From the NCBI RefSeq assembly GCF_020519665.1, contig NZ_CP084703.1, positions 2,108,001 to 2,172,000 on the forward strand: a stretch of 64,000 nucleotides of DNA, read 5' to 3'. The notes under the pieces are model-generated. The model saw only the letters and a list, made by a program, of their open reading frames with translations, ran no database searches and was not told where the DNA came from. Source of the DNA: Bacillus shivajii. Lineage in GTDB: Bacteria > Bacillota > Bacilli > Bacillales > Salisediminibacteriaceae. Position numbers and translations under genes: made by a program. This document shows, piece by piece, positions 1 through 8,395 of the stretch. Position 1 is the stretch's first letter; every line of letters starts with the position of its first letter.

Positions 1-163
1 CGAATATTCATCGAGCTGCCTCGACGCATCATCTTCCAAGAAGTGCTTGAAGAGGAAGAGGCACTTATCTATCGACCATAAATTTATAAATTCTGATAGT
101 GCAAATAAAACGTACATTTTCATTCGTTTCACTGCGCCAAAAACGTAATTATGAAATTGATTT
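1..163. repeat. Left-truncated copy of a MITE-like element
   Basis: Bases 1-66 match, in reverse complement, the 110-bp repeat unit of the 42.4-42.8 kb array (cluster CGAGCTGCCTCGACGCATC). Bases 100-163 match, in direct orientation, the right end of the 42.3 kb element (AAATAAAACGTACATTT, then ATGAAATTGATT). The inner array is therefore inverted relative to the element end when compared with the 42.3 kb copy. The left end lies outside the window. No coding capacity is seen. Confidence 0.75.
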
Positions 164-287
164 ATTAAAGGAAGTTGATGTTGAATAATATGAAACCGCA
201 GTCAAATGCCGGAGAGGGCGCTTTTTAATAAAAAAATCGTTAGAACTTTGTTAATATGATAGTAACCATAACGATTGGGGTGTTTAG

Positions 288-548
288 GTGAGGAATAAAA
301 TTTGGATCGTTGGTAATATGTTTATTGGTGTGGGAGCGATCGTATTTTTTCTATATATTTTGTTCGGAGTTTTTTGGACTAATCCTCATTTAGTTCCATG
401 GTATCCAGGTTTCGTGCTTCTCATATTTATTGTGTTCAATTACATTATGCTCTCACATTACAAGGCAGTGTATTGGCTTTTTTCATTATTAATCATGCTC
501 GGTTCAGCTGTATTGACTTATTGCAGTCATGTTTTATTTGTTTTATAA
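288..548 (+). CDS. Small three-TM membrane protein, unknown
   Basis: This 86-residue protein starts at GTG 288, with GGGG at 277-280 as a plausible ribosome site. It is almost entirely hydrophobic, with about three membrane spans (residues about 5-28, 38-55 and 62-85) and a short charged N-terminus (MRNKIW). I do not recognise a family. An overlapping frame (398-661) has no ribosome site and looks like a shadow. The gene lies upstream of pepF with about 170 bp between them, so co-transcription is possible but not shown. Confidence 0.55.
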   Translation: MRNKIWIVGNMFIGVGAIVFFLYILFGVFWTNPHLVPWYPGFVLLIFIVFNYIMLSHYKAVYWLFSLLIMLGSAVLTYCSHVLFVL

Positions 549-717
549 ACTTTTTAAGAAACGAAATGGTATCGCCCTATTGGAAGATTGATGTTGTCAT
601 TACGTCTATTAATCGCTCTCTAAATGATGGAGGAATTTCAGTTAAAAAATCGAATAGTTAGATTAGAAGTTATTTCATATTTCGAAATATTTATATTTTC
701 GTTAGAGAGGATGTTTG

Positions 718-2544
718 ATGATGAATCAAATCACGCGTGACCAAGTACCAATCGAGGAGACGTGGGATCTTACGCCGATTTTTAAAGATGATGCCATGTG
801 GGAAAGATCGTATGATGAACTAGAAAAAGAAGTGGATGTTCTTTTACAAAAAAACGTTGTTTTATCAAGCGCTAGTGATGTACTAGAGGCGCTTGAGACG
901 TTTGATCAGTTACTCGTTAACTTAGGAAAAGTGAATAGCTATGCAATGTATAAATACACCGAGGATAGTACAAATTCACAGAACCAAATGATGATGGGAA
1001 GAGCGCAACTTTTACATGAGAAGGCAAACCAAGTAAAAACAAATTATGTGAATGCGTTCATCCAGGTACCTCAAGAAAAAATGGAACAATTTAAAAATGA
1101 AGAGAAAGAATTACATACGTTTGATAGATTTCTCGAGCGGATCGAAAAAACACGTCAACATTCGTTACCTTCTGATATGGAAGACGTATTAACGTCACTT
1201 GGGCATACGTTACAAACGCCAAGCAATCTTTATCAAACAGTAACTGCATCAGATATGACATTTGATCCGGTGAGAAATAAAGATGGAAAAGAAGTGCCGA
1301 TTTCTTTGTTTATGTACATGACTCAAGTTGAAACGTCGCCAGATACCGTTTTGCGTCGGAATGCTTATGAATCATTGTCAAAAGGGTTAGAGAAATATCA
1401 GCATAGTCTAGCGAGTACCTTATCAGCAGAAATTCAAAAGAATGTGTCATTAGCGAAGTTGAGAGGGTTTTCTTCTGCAATTGATATGCACTTGCAATAC
1501 GCCTCTCCAGCGAATGCATCTTTTGACAGTGATAACATTTCTTCTAAGTTTTTTGAGGAAATTCTCGATACGTTTAAGAAGGAACTATCTCCACACATGC
1601 AGCGATATGCGAGATTAAGAAAACGCCAATTAGGACTTGATCACTTAAGTTTTGCTGATGTTAAGGCACCGTTAGATCCTGATTTTGATCCGGAAATTAG
1701 TTACGAAGAAGCGGGGGAAATCATTACAGAAGCAGTTGGTGTCCTCGGTACAGAATATAAAGAGCTTATGAGCCGTGTTTTTTCAGAACGTTGGGTGTAC
1801 CGTGCAGATAATGTTGGACGAAGAATGATTGCTTTTGGTGGCGGTGTTCACGGTGTGCATGGGTATTCGTTCTATCCATGGGGTGGAAACTTATTTGACG
1901 TTTTACTATTAGGTCATGAGCTTGGCCATGCCATTCATTTTACACTTGCTCATAAAAACCAACGCTTAATAAATAATTCGATGGCTCTCTTTTTCGTCGA
2001 GTCACCTTCAACGTTAATTGAACATTTAATCGTTGATTATTTACGAAAAACAAGGGACGACACACGGCTACACCGTTGGTTAAATATGTACTTAATGATG
2101 AGCTATCACCATAACTGTGTTACGCACGTTTTGGAAGCAGAATTATTAAGAAGGTTGTACAAGATGGCAGAGGAAAAGCAACCTTTAACTACGGCAACAA
2201 TTAGTGAGACTAAAGGGGAGATCCTCTCTGAATTCTGGGGAGATACCGTTGAGATTGATGAAGGTGCAAAGCTAACGTGGATGAGGCAGCCTCACTACTA
2301 TATGGGCCTTTATCCATATACGTACTCTGTTGGGATCTCTGCATCTACCGTTATTGCAGAACGCATTAAAAAAGAAGGTGTAGCGGTTGGTGAACAATGG
2401 ACAGACGTACTCAAACAAGGCGGCACGAAAGACGGCCTCGATTTATTTAAAATGGCGGGACTTGATATGTCTTCAACGAAAGTCATAAGTGAAGCGATCG
2501 CCAACGTCGGCCGTATTGTCGATGAATTGGAAGAAAGCTTTTAA
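718..2544 (+). CDS. pepF: Oligoendopeptidase F, M3B zinc metallopeptidase (copy 1)
   Basis: This is a cytoplasmic zinc peptidase that hydrolyses short oligopeptides. The 608 residues match the usual family length of about 600. The HELGH zinc motif is at residues 400-404 and the third ligand lies in FVESPS (E428). The conserved C-terminal block TWMRQPHYYMGLYPYTYS is present. I chose ATG 718 because AGAGAGG at 704-710 gives 7 nt spacing; TTG 715 and ATG 721 are alternatives. A second M3B peptidase of the same length lies at 40398-42203 on the other strand. This copy differs before the zinc motif, having a Gly/His-rich segment (GGGVHGVHG) where the other has FCASPYGSH. A 42-bp palindrome follows the stop. 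Confidence 0.93.
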   Translation: MMNQITRDQVPIEETWDLTPIFKDDAMWERSYDELEKEVDVLLQKNVVLSSASDVLEALETFDQLLVNLGKVNSYAMYKYTEDSTNSQNQMMMGRAQLLHEKANQVKTNYVNAFIQVPQEKMEQFKNEEKELHTFDRFLERIEKTRQHSLPSDMEDVLTSLGHTLQTPSNLYQTVTASDMTFDPVRNKDGKEVPISLFMYMTQVETSPDTVLRRNAYESLSKGLEKYQHSLASTLSAEIQKNVSLAKLRGFSSAIDMHLQYASPANASFDSDNISSKFFEEILDTFKKELSPHMQRYARLRKRQLGLDHLSFADVKAPLDPDFDPEISYEEAGEIITEAVGVLGTEYKELMSRVFSERWVYRADNVGRRMIAFGGGVHGVHGYSFYPWGGNLFDVLLLGHELGHAIHFTLAHKNQRLINNSMALFFVESPSTLIEHLIVDYLRKTRDDTRLHRWLNMYLMMSYHHNCVTHVLEAELLRRLYKMAEEKQPLTTATISETKGEILSEFWGDTVEIDEGAKLTWMRQPHYYMGLYPYTYSVGISASTVIAERIKKEGVAVGEQWTDVLKQGGTKDGLDLFKMAGLDMSSTKVISEAIANVGRIVDELEESF

Positions 2545-2548
2545 TGCA

Positions 2549-2590
2549 AGGTGCCAGTCACTTGTCGAATTCGACAAGTGACTGGCACCT
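2549..2590. repeat. 42-bp perfect palindrome, copy 1
   Basis: Perfect inverted repeat with 21-bp arms beginning AGGTGCCAGTCACTTGTC and centred on GAATTC. It begins 4 bases after the pepF stop. Identical copies are at 4017-4058 and 5540-5581. In RNA it would form a long hairpin, but no T-run follows, so an ordinary intrinsic terminator is not certain. Confidence 0.95.
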
Positions 2591-2645
2591 TTCCATGTAT
2601 ATTCCATTCCTTTAACTTCATAATAAAAGAGAAGGAGTGATACGT

Positions 2646-2840
2646 ATGGCAAAAAGAAGTGGTAAAACGAACGCTGCTCAAAAAAATAAAAAGGGATTTG
2701 ACCCAAGTAAATCAGACACTGAGTTCTCAAAAGAATTAGGCAGTGCAGCAGCAAATCGCGCACATAAAGAAAAAGCAAAAAAAGAACGAAAAGCAGAACC
2801 ATTAAATCCTAAAAATCAACAACAATTAAATGATCAATAA
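2646..2840 (+). CDS. Small basic protein, gamma-type SASP-like
   Basis: This 64-residue, very hydrophilic, Lys/Ala/Asn-rich protein starts at ATG 2646 behind AAGGAG (2632-2637, 8 nt spacing). The segments KTNAAQ and DTEFSKE resemble the repeat and GPR-protease motif of gamma-type small acid-soluble spore proteins (KTNAQQ, TEFASE). There is only one such unit and a Lys-rich tail. If this is right, the protein would be an amino-acid store in the spore core degraded at germination. The match rests on short motifs and is tentative. A strong terminator follows. Confidence 0.5.
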   Translation: MAKRSGKTNAAQKNKKGFDPSKSDTEFSKELGSAAANRAHKEKAKKERKAEPLNPKNQQQLNDQ

Positions 2841-2880
2841 TGTATAAAGTCTTTCTGATAACCAATAGTTGGCATTGAAA

Positions 2881-2920
2881 GTCGAGTATGAAACCGTAAT
2901 GGTTTCATACTCGACTTTTT
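2881..2920 (+). terminator. Intrinsic terminator
   Basis: Perfect 15-bp stem (GTCGAGTATGAAACC), 5-nt loop, then TTTTT. It closes the SASP-like gene. Confidence 0.93.
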
Positions 2921-3165
2921 ATCATATCAATTTTAGCTAAGAAGTGTGCGCAACATAGTGAACATTTTAATGCGTGTATAAGCACAACTACGGCTTTTTA
3001 TTTTTCACTAAATGGAAAATGATGTTAAACTAAAGAGGTGGGAGTAACAAGATAGGTGTTGAATTGTGATACATTCTTTTGTAAGCACCAAGGTACCTAG
3101 GTTTTAAACAAATATCCCATATGCTTTCTTACGTTAGAAAGATACAAAATTGTGGAGTGAAGGAA

Positions 3166-3543
3166 ATGAAAAAAGTACTAATAGCTATTGTATTTATATT
3201 ACTAATCGTTGTTAGTTTACTAGGTATGAAGTTTGGAAGTGCACTAACTCAAGAAGAAAACACGTTTGATATTTTAATAGCTATTACGAAACTTGAGTTT
3301 TCGGAAGATGATTATATTTACGTTGGTAAGACCGAACAAGAGAAAAGGTTTGTTTCAAAGAACATCGCCAATTCTCAAAAAAAGGTGATGATCGATTTTA
3401 TGGAACAAAAAGAATGGGTGTTTAAAGATCAGTTAGGTTCTGGTTATATTTTTGAAAAAGATGAAGAGGACGTCGTTGTAACTTCTAGGTTATATACGAG
3501 TGATTATGTTCTTTGGAACGTACCATTTGACGTTTTTAATTAA
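3166..3543 (+). CDS. Small exported or membrane-anchored protein, unknown
   Basis: The protein is about 125 residues. ATG 3166 follows GGAGTGAAGG; an in-frame ATG at 3121 lacks a ribosome site. The N-terminus (MKKVLIAIVFILLIVVSLLG) is a signal peptide or single anchor with no lipobox Cys, so a soluble domain of about 95 residues would sit outside the membrane. That domain is rich in acidic and aromatic residues. No family is recognised. It ends 28 bp before the Nudix gene and is probably co-transcribed with it. Confidence 0.65.
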   Translation: MKKVLIAIVFILLIVVSLLGMKFGSALTQEENTFDILIAITKLEFSEDDYIYVGKTEQEKRFVSKNIANSQKKVMIDFMEQKEWVFKDQLGSGYIFEKDEEDVVVTSRLYTSDYVLWNVPFDVFN

Positions 3544-3571
3544 ATGAAGAGCCGAAAAGAGAGTGTTAACG

Positions 3572-4018
3572 ATGATTCGAAAAGCAGTCGGTGCAATTGT
3601 TTTTCAAAAAAATAAATTCTTACTAGTACATAAAACGAAGGTCAATACACTGGAAGGGAAACGAACTGTTAAAGGTGAGTGGGACTTCGTAAAAGGTGGC
3701 GTGGAAAAAAGTGATAAAGATCTGTCCGATGCGATTGTACGTGAATTACATGAAGAGACAGGTTCAACAAAGTATGAAATTGTAAAAGTGTTTGATGAGA
3801 AAATTTCCTTTGATTTTCCAAAGGATGTTAAAGTGAAAATAGGTTACGACAAACAGGAAACGACAATGTTTCTCGTAGAGTTTTTTGGGGATGTTCACGC
3901 ACTTATTCCTAATGATCATGAAATAAGTGACGTAACGCTTATTGAAAAAAATAAGGTCGTAGATATACTTACCCACCAAGATACGAAAGAATTTTTTATA
4001 AAACATTTGAAGATTTAG
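3572..4018 (+). CDS. Nudix family hydrolase
   Basis: This 148-residue protein has a single Nudix fold, hydrolysing a nucleoside diphosphate linked to some moiety X. The substrate cannot be told from sequence. The Nudix box runs from GGVEKSD to RELHEETG, with the metal-binding REXHEE core intact. The first Glu of the GX5E part is replaced by Lys. ATG 3572 is chosen over GTG 3563; the ribosome site (AGAGAG) is modest. The TAG stop supplies the first AG of the 42-bp palindrome, so gene end and repeat overlap by 2 bp. Confidence 0.88.
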   Translation: MIRKAVGAIVFQKNKFLLVHKTKVNTLEGKRTVKGEWDFVKGGVEKSDKDLSDAIVRELHEETGSTKYEIVKVFDEKISFDFPKDVKVKIGYDKQETTMFLVEFFGDVHALIPNDHEISDVTLIEKNKVVDILTHQDTKEFFIKHLKI

Positions 4019-4058
4019 GTGCCAGTCACTTGTCGAATTCGACAAGTGACTGGCACCT
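4017..4058. repeat. 42-bp perfect palindrome, copy 2
   Basis: Identical to the copies at 2549 and 5540. It lies between two convergent reading frames: the Nudix gene on plus, and the 56-codon ATT-start frame on minus, which ends 4 bases away. Here it could act as a bidirectional terminator. Confidence 0.95.
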
Positions 4059-4061
4059 GTA

Positions 4062-4232
4062 CTATTTTGAACCATGTTCTTTGTAATATCTCTCATTGGC
4101 TCGTTGTAATAAGGCATCTAATTTTCTTTCTAATTCGTTTAAATCAGCGTTGTTTTTGCAATGCTTCCGCTCTCTTTGTAATGTCTCGTAAAGGTACTTT
4201 TCTTCTTTTGTTAAGTATTTTAGTTGTTTAAT
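4062..4232 (-). CDS. Small helical protein starting at ATT, unknown
   Basis: This 56-codon minus-strand frame has no ATG, GTG or TTG anywhere, so standard callers miss it. Reading from ATT at 4232-4230 gives IKQLKYLTKEEKYLYE and onward to KEHGSK: a charged, amphipathic, probably two-helix protein. A strong Shine-Dalgarno (AAAGGGGG) lies 7-8 nt before that ATT. The position and spacing suggest real translation from AUU, or a start codon recently lost from a real gene. No family is recognised. Confidence 0.5.
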   Translation of the reverse strand: MKQLKYLTKEEKYLYETLQRERKHCKNNADLNELERKLDALLQRANERYYKEHGSK

Positions 4233-4417
4233 AACGAATTCCCCCTTTACTCCATGAATATGTTTCCTAGTTTTTATTCATGTTTTTGAAATTGTCTTTT
4301 TATAACTGTAGATAAAAAAGAGCTTAAAGCTTCCCTTTATGAGGGGGATCCTGAATAAGGCCTTCGGCGCTCTACTTGTAAAGTTTGAGGGCACACCTAA
4401 ATTCATTTACCTCTTTT

Positions 4418-4440
4418 AATTCGACAAGTGCCTGGCACTT
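4418..4440. repeat. Diverged half of the 42-bp palindrome
   Basis: AATTCGACAAGTGCCTGGCA matches one arm of the palindrome with one base changed. Its end forms its own short dyad (AAGTGCC-T-GGCACTT). It lies in the 286-bp gap 4233-4518, where nothing else is evident apart from the promoter side of the DUF3231 gene. Confidence 0.7.
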
Positions 4441-4518
4441 AATTTTTTTGTATGAAGTGTAACGAATAATCAAACCCTAAACTATAAATAAAATGAATTA
4501 TTGTAAAAGGAGATAGGT

Positions 4519-5541
4519 ATGACACGTAATGCAGCCACAACCCATAATAGTCAACCATTAACCTCAGTAGAGGTGTCAAGTCTTTGGAATGGTTATTTAG
4601 TCGAATCGCTCGTTCACCACATGTTTAAATACTTTTTACAAAACATTGATGATCCTGATATTAAAGAACTAGTAGAAACTTGTCACACTTTATCAAAAAA
4701 ACAAATGGATCAATATCGTTCTATCTTTCATAAAGATAATTTCCCTATACCTAACGGAATTCAAATCGAAGACATTAATGTAAATGCCCCAAGGTTATTT
4801 TCGGATATTTACTATATTAATTACATTAAAAACATGGCTAAGTTTGCTTTGTTAATGCATGTTAATGCTTTTACGGAAGTGACAAGGGATGATGTGACAA
4901 CATTGTTCAGTGGTTTCATCGATAACTTAAAAGATATCGAGATCAAAGCCACAGATCTAATGCTTTCTAAAGGATTATACACTCGACCTCCTTTGGTTCC
5001 CATTCCTGAAAGTATTGACGTTGTCGAAAGTAAGAAATTTTTGGGAAGCTTTTTCGAATCGAATCGTCCGTTAACCGTTCATGAAATATCGCAACTTTTT
5101 ACGATCGCAGAGGGGAATGCACTCGGAAAAGCAACGAGCATGGCATTTTCACAAGTATCACAAGATAAACAAATTCAAGAGTATATATTAAAAGGAAAAG
5201 ACATCGCTCACAGGTATATTCAGTTGTTTAATGATGTATTGTTAAATGAAGATATCCCAACCGTTAAAACGTATGATAGTGAGGTAACAGAAATCACTGT
5301 TTCACCATTTTCTGATCGACTGCTGATGTTTCATGTAAGTTTATTAGCTAAAGCTGGTATAGGGAACTATGGGATGGCAATTGCTAAAACTCAAAGAAAA
5401 GACATCGGCCTTATGTATGCTCGCATTTTGGCTGAAGCTACTGAGTATGCAACTGAAGGAGCTAAATTGATGATAAAAAAAGGTTGGATGGAACAGCCGC
5501 CGTTAGCAGCAAATCGAGATAAATTAGTTGAGAAGGATTAG
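4519..5541 (+). CDS. DUF3231 family protein (two-domain)
   Basis: This 340-residue protein resembles the DUF3231 family of Bacillaceae, whose function is not established. It is all-helical, with an apparent internal duplication: residues about 20-165 and 185-330 each end in a matching block (GLYTRPPLVP near 165; GWMEQPPLAA near 325). There is no signal peptide or membrane span. AAAGGAGATAGG sits just before ATG 4519. The TAG stop overlaps the third copy of the palindrome. The gene appears monocistronic. Confidence 0.8.
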   Translation: MTRNAATTHNSQPLTSVEVSSLWNGYLVESLVHHMFKYFLQNIDDPDIKELVETCHTLSKKQMDQYRSIFHKDNFPIPNGIQIEDINVNAPRLFSDIYYINYIKNMAKFALLMHVNAFTEVTRDDVTTLFSGFIDNLKDIEIKATDLMLSKGLYTRPPLVPIPESIDVVESKKFLGSFFESNRPLTVHEISQLFTIAEGNALGKATSMAFSQVSQDKQIQEYILKGKDIAHRYIQLFNDVLLNEDIPTVKTYDSEVTEITVSPFSDRLLMFHVSLLAKAGIGNYGMAIAKTQRKDIGLMYARILAEATEYATEGAKLMIKKGWMEQPPLAANRDKLVEKD

Positions 5542-5581
5542 GTGCCAGTCACTTGTCGAATTCGACAAGTGACTGGCACCT
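5540..5581. repeat. 42-bp perfect palindrome, copy 3
   Basis: Identical to the copies at 2549 and 4017. As in copy 2, the upstream gene's TAG stop runs into it (TAGGTGCC). Confidence 0.95.
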
Positions 5582-5694
5582 GAACGTTAAAGGAAATTTA
5601 TGTTAATATGAAAATGTCATTCGTGACTTATTCATGATCAAGGATCGTGGCGGTTTTAGAGGAATAAATAGAAATTGTATTGGAGAGGGAAGTA

Positions 5695-6180
5695 ATGATC
5701 AATGAATTAGATAGAGCGATTGATTTACGGAAAAGCGGAAACCACAAAGGATCTAACGAATTACTTATGAAATTGGTAAGTGAGTTTCCAAATGATGCTT
5801 CGATTAACTATCAATGTGCATGGAGCTTCGACATATTAGGAGAAGAAGCGAAAGCAGTACCTTATTACGAAAGTGCGATTAAGTTAGGCTTACCTCCAAA
5901 AGATTTGGAAGGTGCCTTATTGGGGTTAGGCAGTACATATAGGACGTTAGGAGAATATGATAAGTCAAGAAATACATTTCTAAAAGGAATCGAATTGTTT
6001 CCGAACAATAAAGCAATTCAAGTATTTTATTCAATGACCTTATATAATCTAAACGATCATAGTAAAGCGATGGAATTGTTACTAAAATGTTTAATAGATA
6101 CGACAAACGATGCTGAAATTTTTAGTTATAAAAAAGCAATCCATTTCTATTCGGATAAATTAGACGAAATATGGAAGTAG
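5695..6180 (+). CDS. TPR-repeat protein
   Basis: This soluble 161-residue protein is built of about four tetratricopeptide helical pairs (residues about 5-35, 37-70, 75-108 and 110-145), with typical spacing of Ala, Gly, Leu and Tyr (for example LGSTYRTLGEYDKS). TPR proteins act as protein-binding scaffolds; the partner here is unknown. ATG 5695 is preceded by GGAGAGGGA; an upstream TTG at 5680 would bury that site in the coding region. A lipoprotein peptide and two membrane-protein genes follow on the same strand. Confidence 0.82.
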   Translation: MINELDRAIDLRKSGNHKGSNELLMKLVSEFPNDASINYQCAWSFDILGEEAKAVPYYESAIKLGLPPKDLEGALLGLGSTYRTLGEYDKSRNTFLKGIELFPNNKAIQVFYSMTLYNLNDHSKAMELLLKCLIDTTNDAEIFSYKKAIHFYSDKLDEIWK

Positions 6181-6252
6181 TCTAGCAAGAGGTATACTTA
6201 AAGTTTTTGAAGAAATAGCGTTTTAATAAGTAAGATAAGGGTGGGACAAAAG

Positions 6253-6381
6253 GTGAAAATAATCAGTTTCATTATTTTATTAACATTATTTCTATTTACG
6301 CTATCGGGTTGTTCTTATTTTGACGATTGTTCTTGCTCTGACCTTGAAGGCGAATACGAAAGCCAAACAATTGAAAAGTAA
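6253..6381 (+). CDS. 42-residue lipoprotein peptide
   Basis: This very short gene starts at GTG 6253 behind GGGTGGG (7 nt spacing). It encodes a hydrophobic signal peptide with a clear lipobox (FTLSGC, Cys20), then a 22-residue acidic, Cys-rich tail (CSYFDDCSCSD). It would be lipidated and membrane-anchored. Function is unknown. It ends 9 bp before the next gene, suggesting one transcript. Confidence 0.6.
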   Translation: MKIISFIILLTLFLFTLSGCSYFDDCSCSDLEGEYESQTIEK

Positions 6382-6390
6382 TAAGGAAAG

Positions 6391-6774
6391 TTGGAGAGAA
6401 CAAGAGGAGAAAGGAGTTTTACTATCATCATCAACAGAATATCTATATTAGGCTTGATGGGAGGAATAGTAGCCATTATTATTTGGATTAATCTTACCTA
6501 TTTAAACCCTTATAATAATTCTACAATAGCAGGCACACTTCCATATCCGTTTTTACTATTGTTTTTACCAGCGTGTTTAGCTATCCTTTCATCTTTAAAA
6601 AGAAATCAGAAATGGATGTTTGTTGCTTTTTTATGGTCTTTACCTATGAGTTTTTTCATGATTACTATGCCAGATATTCCGTCCATTTACGGAATCATTA
6701 GTATCTTGTATCTTTGTAGTTTTCTGTTCATACGTTTTAACGGTAGTATATTAAGTAGATTGATATTTCGTTGA
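6391..6774 (+). CDS. Four-TM membrane protein, unknown
   Basis: The 127 residues form about four spans (about 10-33, 48-68, 75-95 and 98-120). The start is TTG 6391 after AAGGAAAG; a second ribosome-like site (GAAAGGAG) further in is not followed by a usable start. No family is recognised. It lies between the small lipoprotein and another membrane protein, probably in the same transcription unit. Confidence 0.6.
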   Translation: MERTRGERSFTIIINRISILGLMGGIVAIIIWINLTYLNPYNNSTIAGTLPYPFLLLFLPACLAILSSLKRNQKWMFVAFLWSLPMSFFMITMPDIPSIYGIISILYLCSFLFIRFNGSILSRLIFR

Positions 6775-6860
6775 GATTCTGTATTTTGAAACGTTCGTAG
6801 CTTTTAACCGTAAATAGTATTTAGCGAGGTATGGACTGTAACTGCTAGGAGTGAGTTGAC

Positions 6861-7160
6861 TTGAGAACAGGTGTACAAAAAAGGTCAGAAACAATCGATA
6901 AAATGAATACAAAGACATTAAAAGTGCTCGGGATCGGTGGTATAATCTTCGTCATCTTTATCATTTCCATGTATCAAATTGGATTAGATGGTATCGAGGT
7001 TATTAGTTCTGCCATATTCTTATATCTTGGAATGTGGTTTTTAGCCAGCATGATTAACAATTATAAACAAAAAAGGATACGCTGGCTCGTTTACCTAGCT
7101 TGTGCTTTCTTTTTCTTGTACCAAATATTTGTCATTCTAACCACTCATTTTGCATCATAG
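6861..7160 (+). CDS. Three-TM membrane protein, unknown
   Basis: The protein is 99 residues from TTG 6861, with AGGAGTGA 6 nt upstream. ATG 6903 is in frame but lacks a ribosome site. A basic N-terminus is followed by three spans (about 22-40, 45-66 and 77-95). No family is recognised. Confidence 0.6.
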   Translation: MRTGVQKRSETIDKMNTKTLKVLGIGGIIFVIFIISMYQIGLDGIEVISSAIFLYLGMWFLASMINNYKQKRIRWLVYLACAFFFLYQIFVILTTHFAS

Positions 7161-7331
7161 TGGCCAAAGTAAAGATACCAGCGTCCTAATGGATGAATAT
7201 GCCTTTTCTTAACAATAAAACATATGTTTAATGGCTAACTTCCTAAATGGAAGTGAGTCAAGTCTTAACACGTCACGTTGGGTTGTACTTTTAATAACGA
7301 GACCGTGGAAGTAAGGTCACTCACCGCAAAC

Positions 7332-7374
7332 AAAAAACAACAAAAAGCCTTGAATAACAGCTTCTTGTTGTTTT
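7332..7374 (-). terminator. Terminator of the YgjV-like gene
   Basis: Read on minus, AACAACAAGAAGC pairs with GCTTTTTGTTGTT (one mismatch), followed by TTTTG. It begins 7 bp after the minus-strand stop. Confidence 0.75.
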
Positions 7375-7380
7375 AGTGGA

Positions 7381-8025
7381 CTATTTCGTTAAAAGTTTTT
7401 CGAAATATTTACTTCCGTTTTCTTCTTTTTCCTTAAAGCCCATTTTTCTTAAATAATCGATATGATCATCATTTGATGAATAACTAATTAACCTGTTATA
7501 GCCTTTTTCTAAAAAGTGATCTTTACGATCTTCATAAACAAAGGTTCCGGTTTTAAAATCTCTATATTCTGGAGTAACAAAATCGAGCTCTATCTTCAAT
7601 GTGCTTTCATCGTGCTTAGATCCTAAAAACACACCTGCTGGAACCATATTTCGTAAAATATAAAAGCTAATTTCGTATGTGTTTGCTTTTAATTCAGAAG
7701 GGTCTGCATACTTTTTGATTCCTTCTTTATAGAAGTTTAGGAAATGGTCGAAGTACTCCGAATCCTTTTCAATAGAGAGAATGTTAAAGTATTCTTTTTT
7801 AGCACTAGCACTATATATTTTCACAAGATAATATATGTTAATGATCGCGATCCCTAAGTTCATAAGCCCAACTGGTAAAGCACCTAGTAAAAATCCATAT
7901 AGTGAAAATAAGCTAGACCCTAATAAATTGATCCATCTTAACTTAATGATTGAACTCATTAATAAAGAAATGAGGACAATAAACGAAGCTAAATAACCTA
8001 ACCATTCTAACCAATCAATCACCAT
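7381..8025 (-). CDS. YgjV-like membrane protein with C-terminal GNAT-like domain
   Basis: The 214-residue protein has two parts. Residues 1-75 contain three closely packed spans like the YgjV inner-membrane family. Residues about 80-214 are soluble and look like a degenerate acetyltransferase (FLEKGYNRLI, then YLRKMGFKEKE). I see no clear acetyl-CoA loop, so activity is uncertain. The start is ATG 8025. It is transcribed alone, facing away from the dcyD-like gene. Confidence 0.65.
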   Translation of the reverse strand: MVIDWLEWLGYLASFIVLISLLMSSIIKLRWINLLGSSLFSLYGFLLGALPVGLMNLGIAIINIYYLVKIYSASAKKEYFNILSIEKDSEYFDHFLNFYKEGIKKYADPSELKANTYEISFYILRNMVPAGVFLGSKHDESTLKIELDFVTPEYRDFKTGTFVYEDRKDHFLEKGYNRLISYSSNDDHIDYLRKMGFKEKEENGSKYFEKLLTK

Positions 8026-8395
8026 TCTTCATAAAACCCCTTTCAAAAAGATCACCAAAAATGATAAACATAGTATAAACAAACATCATTTATCATAGTT
8101 TGTCAAAACCGTTTGACGATCATACATGTCGTCACCAATCACAGATCTATCCCTTTATTACGTGTACCATTTGTAGTAGCTACTATTACTATTCCTGTGC
8201 AAAACTTAAGCGTTAAAATGTATTCAGCAGGAGAGGGCTGAGCTATTTTATCTTAATAACCATTTTATTAACAACCGAAACTCCCTTGTAACGTTCCTTA
8301 TTTTCAGTTTATTATGAAAACCGTGTTTATTCATGTATGATAGAAAAAAGGGTACCGGGCTTCAGGCTATATTTTTCAAAAAAGGAGAGAGGTTC
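8026..8395. other. Divergent intergenic region
   Basis: This 370-bp AT-rich region holds the promoters of two divergent genes. A short dyad (TAGTAGCTACTA, about 8175) is visible. I see no RNA gene or riboswitch. Confidence 0.5.

Noticed and set aside
7161-8395. RNA genes such as tRNA or 6S in AT-rich gaps
   Set aside because: No tRNA or rRNA signature was found here or elsewhere in the window; only the cobalamin riboswitch is supported.
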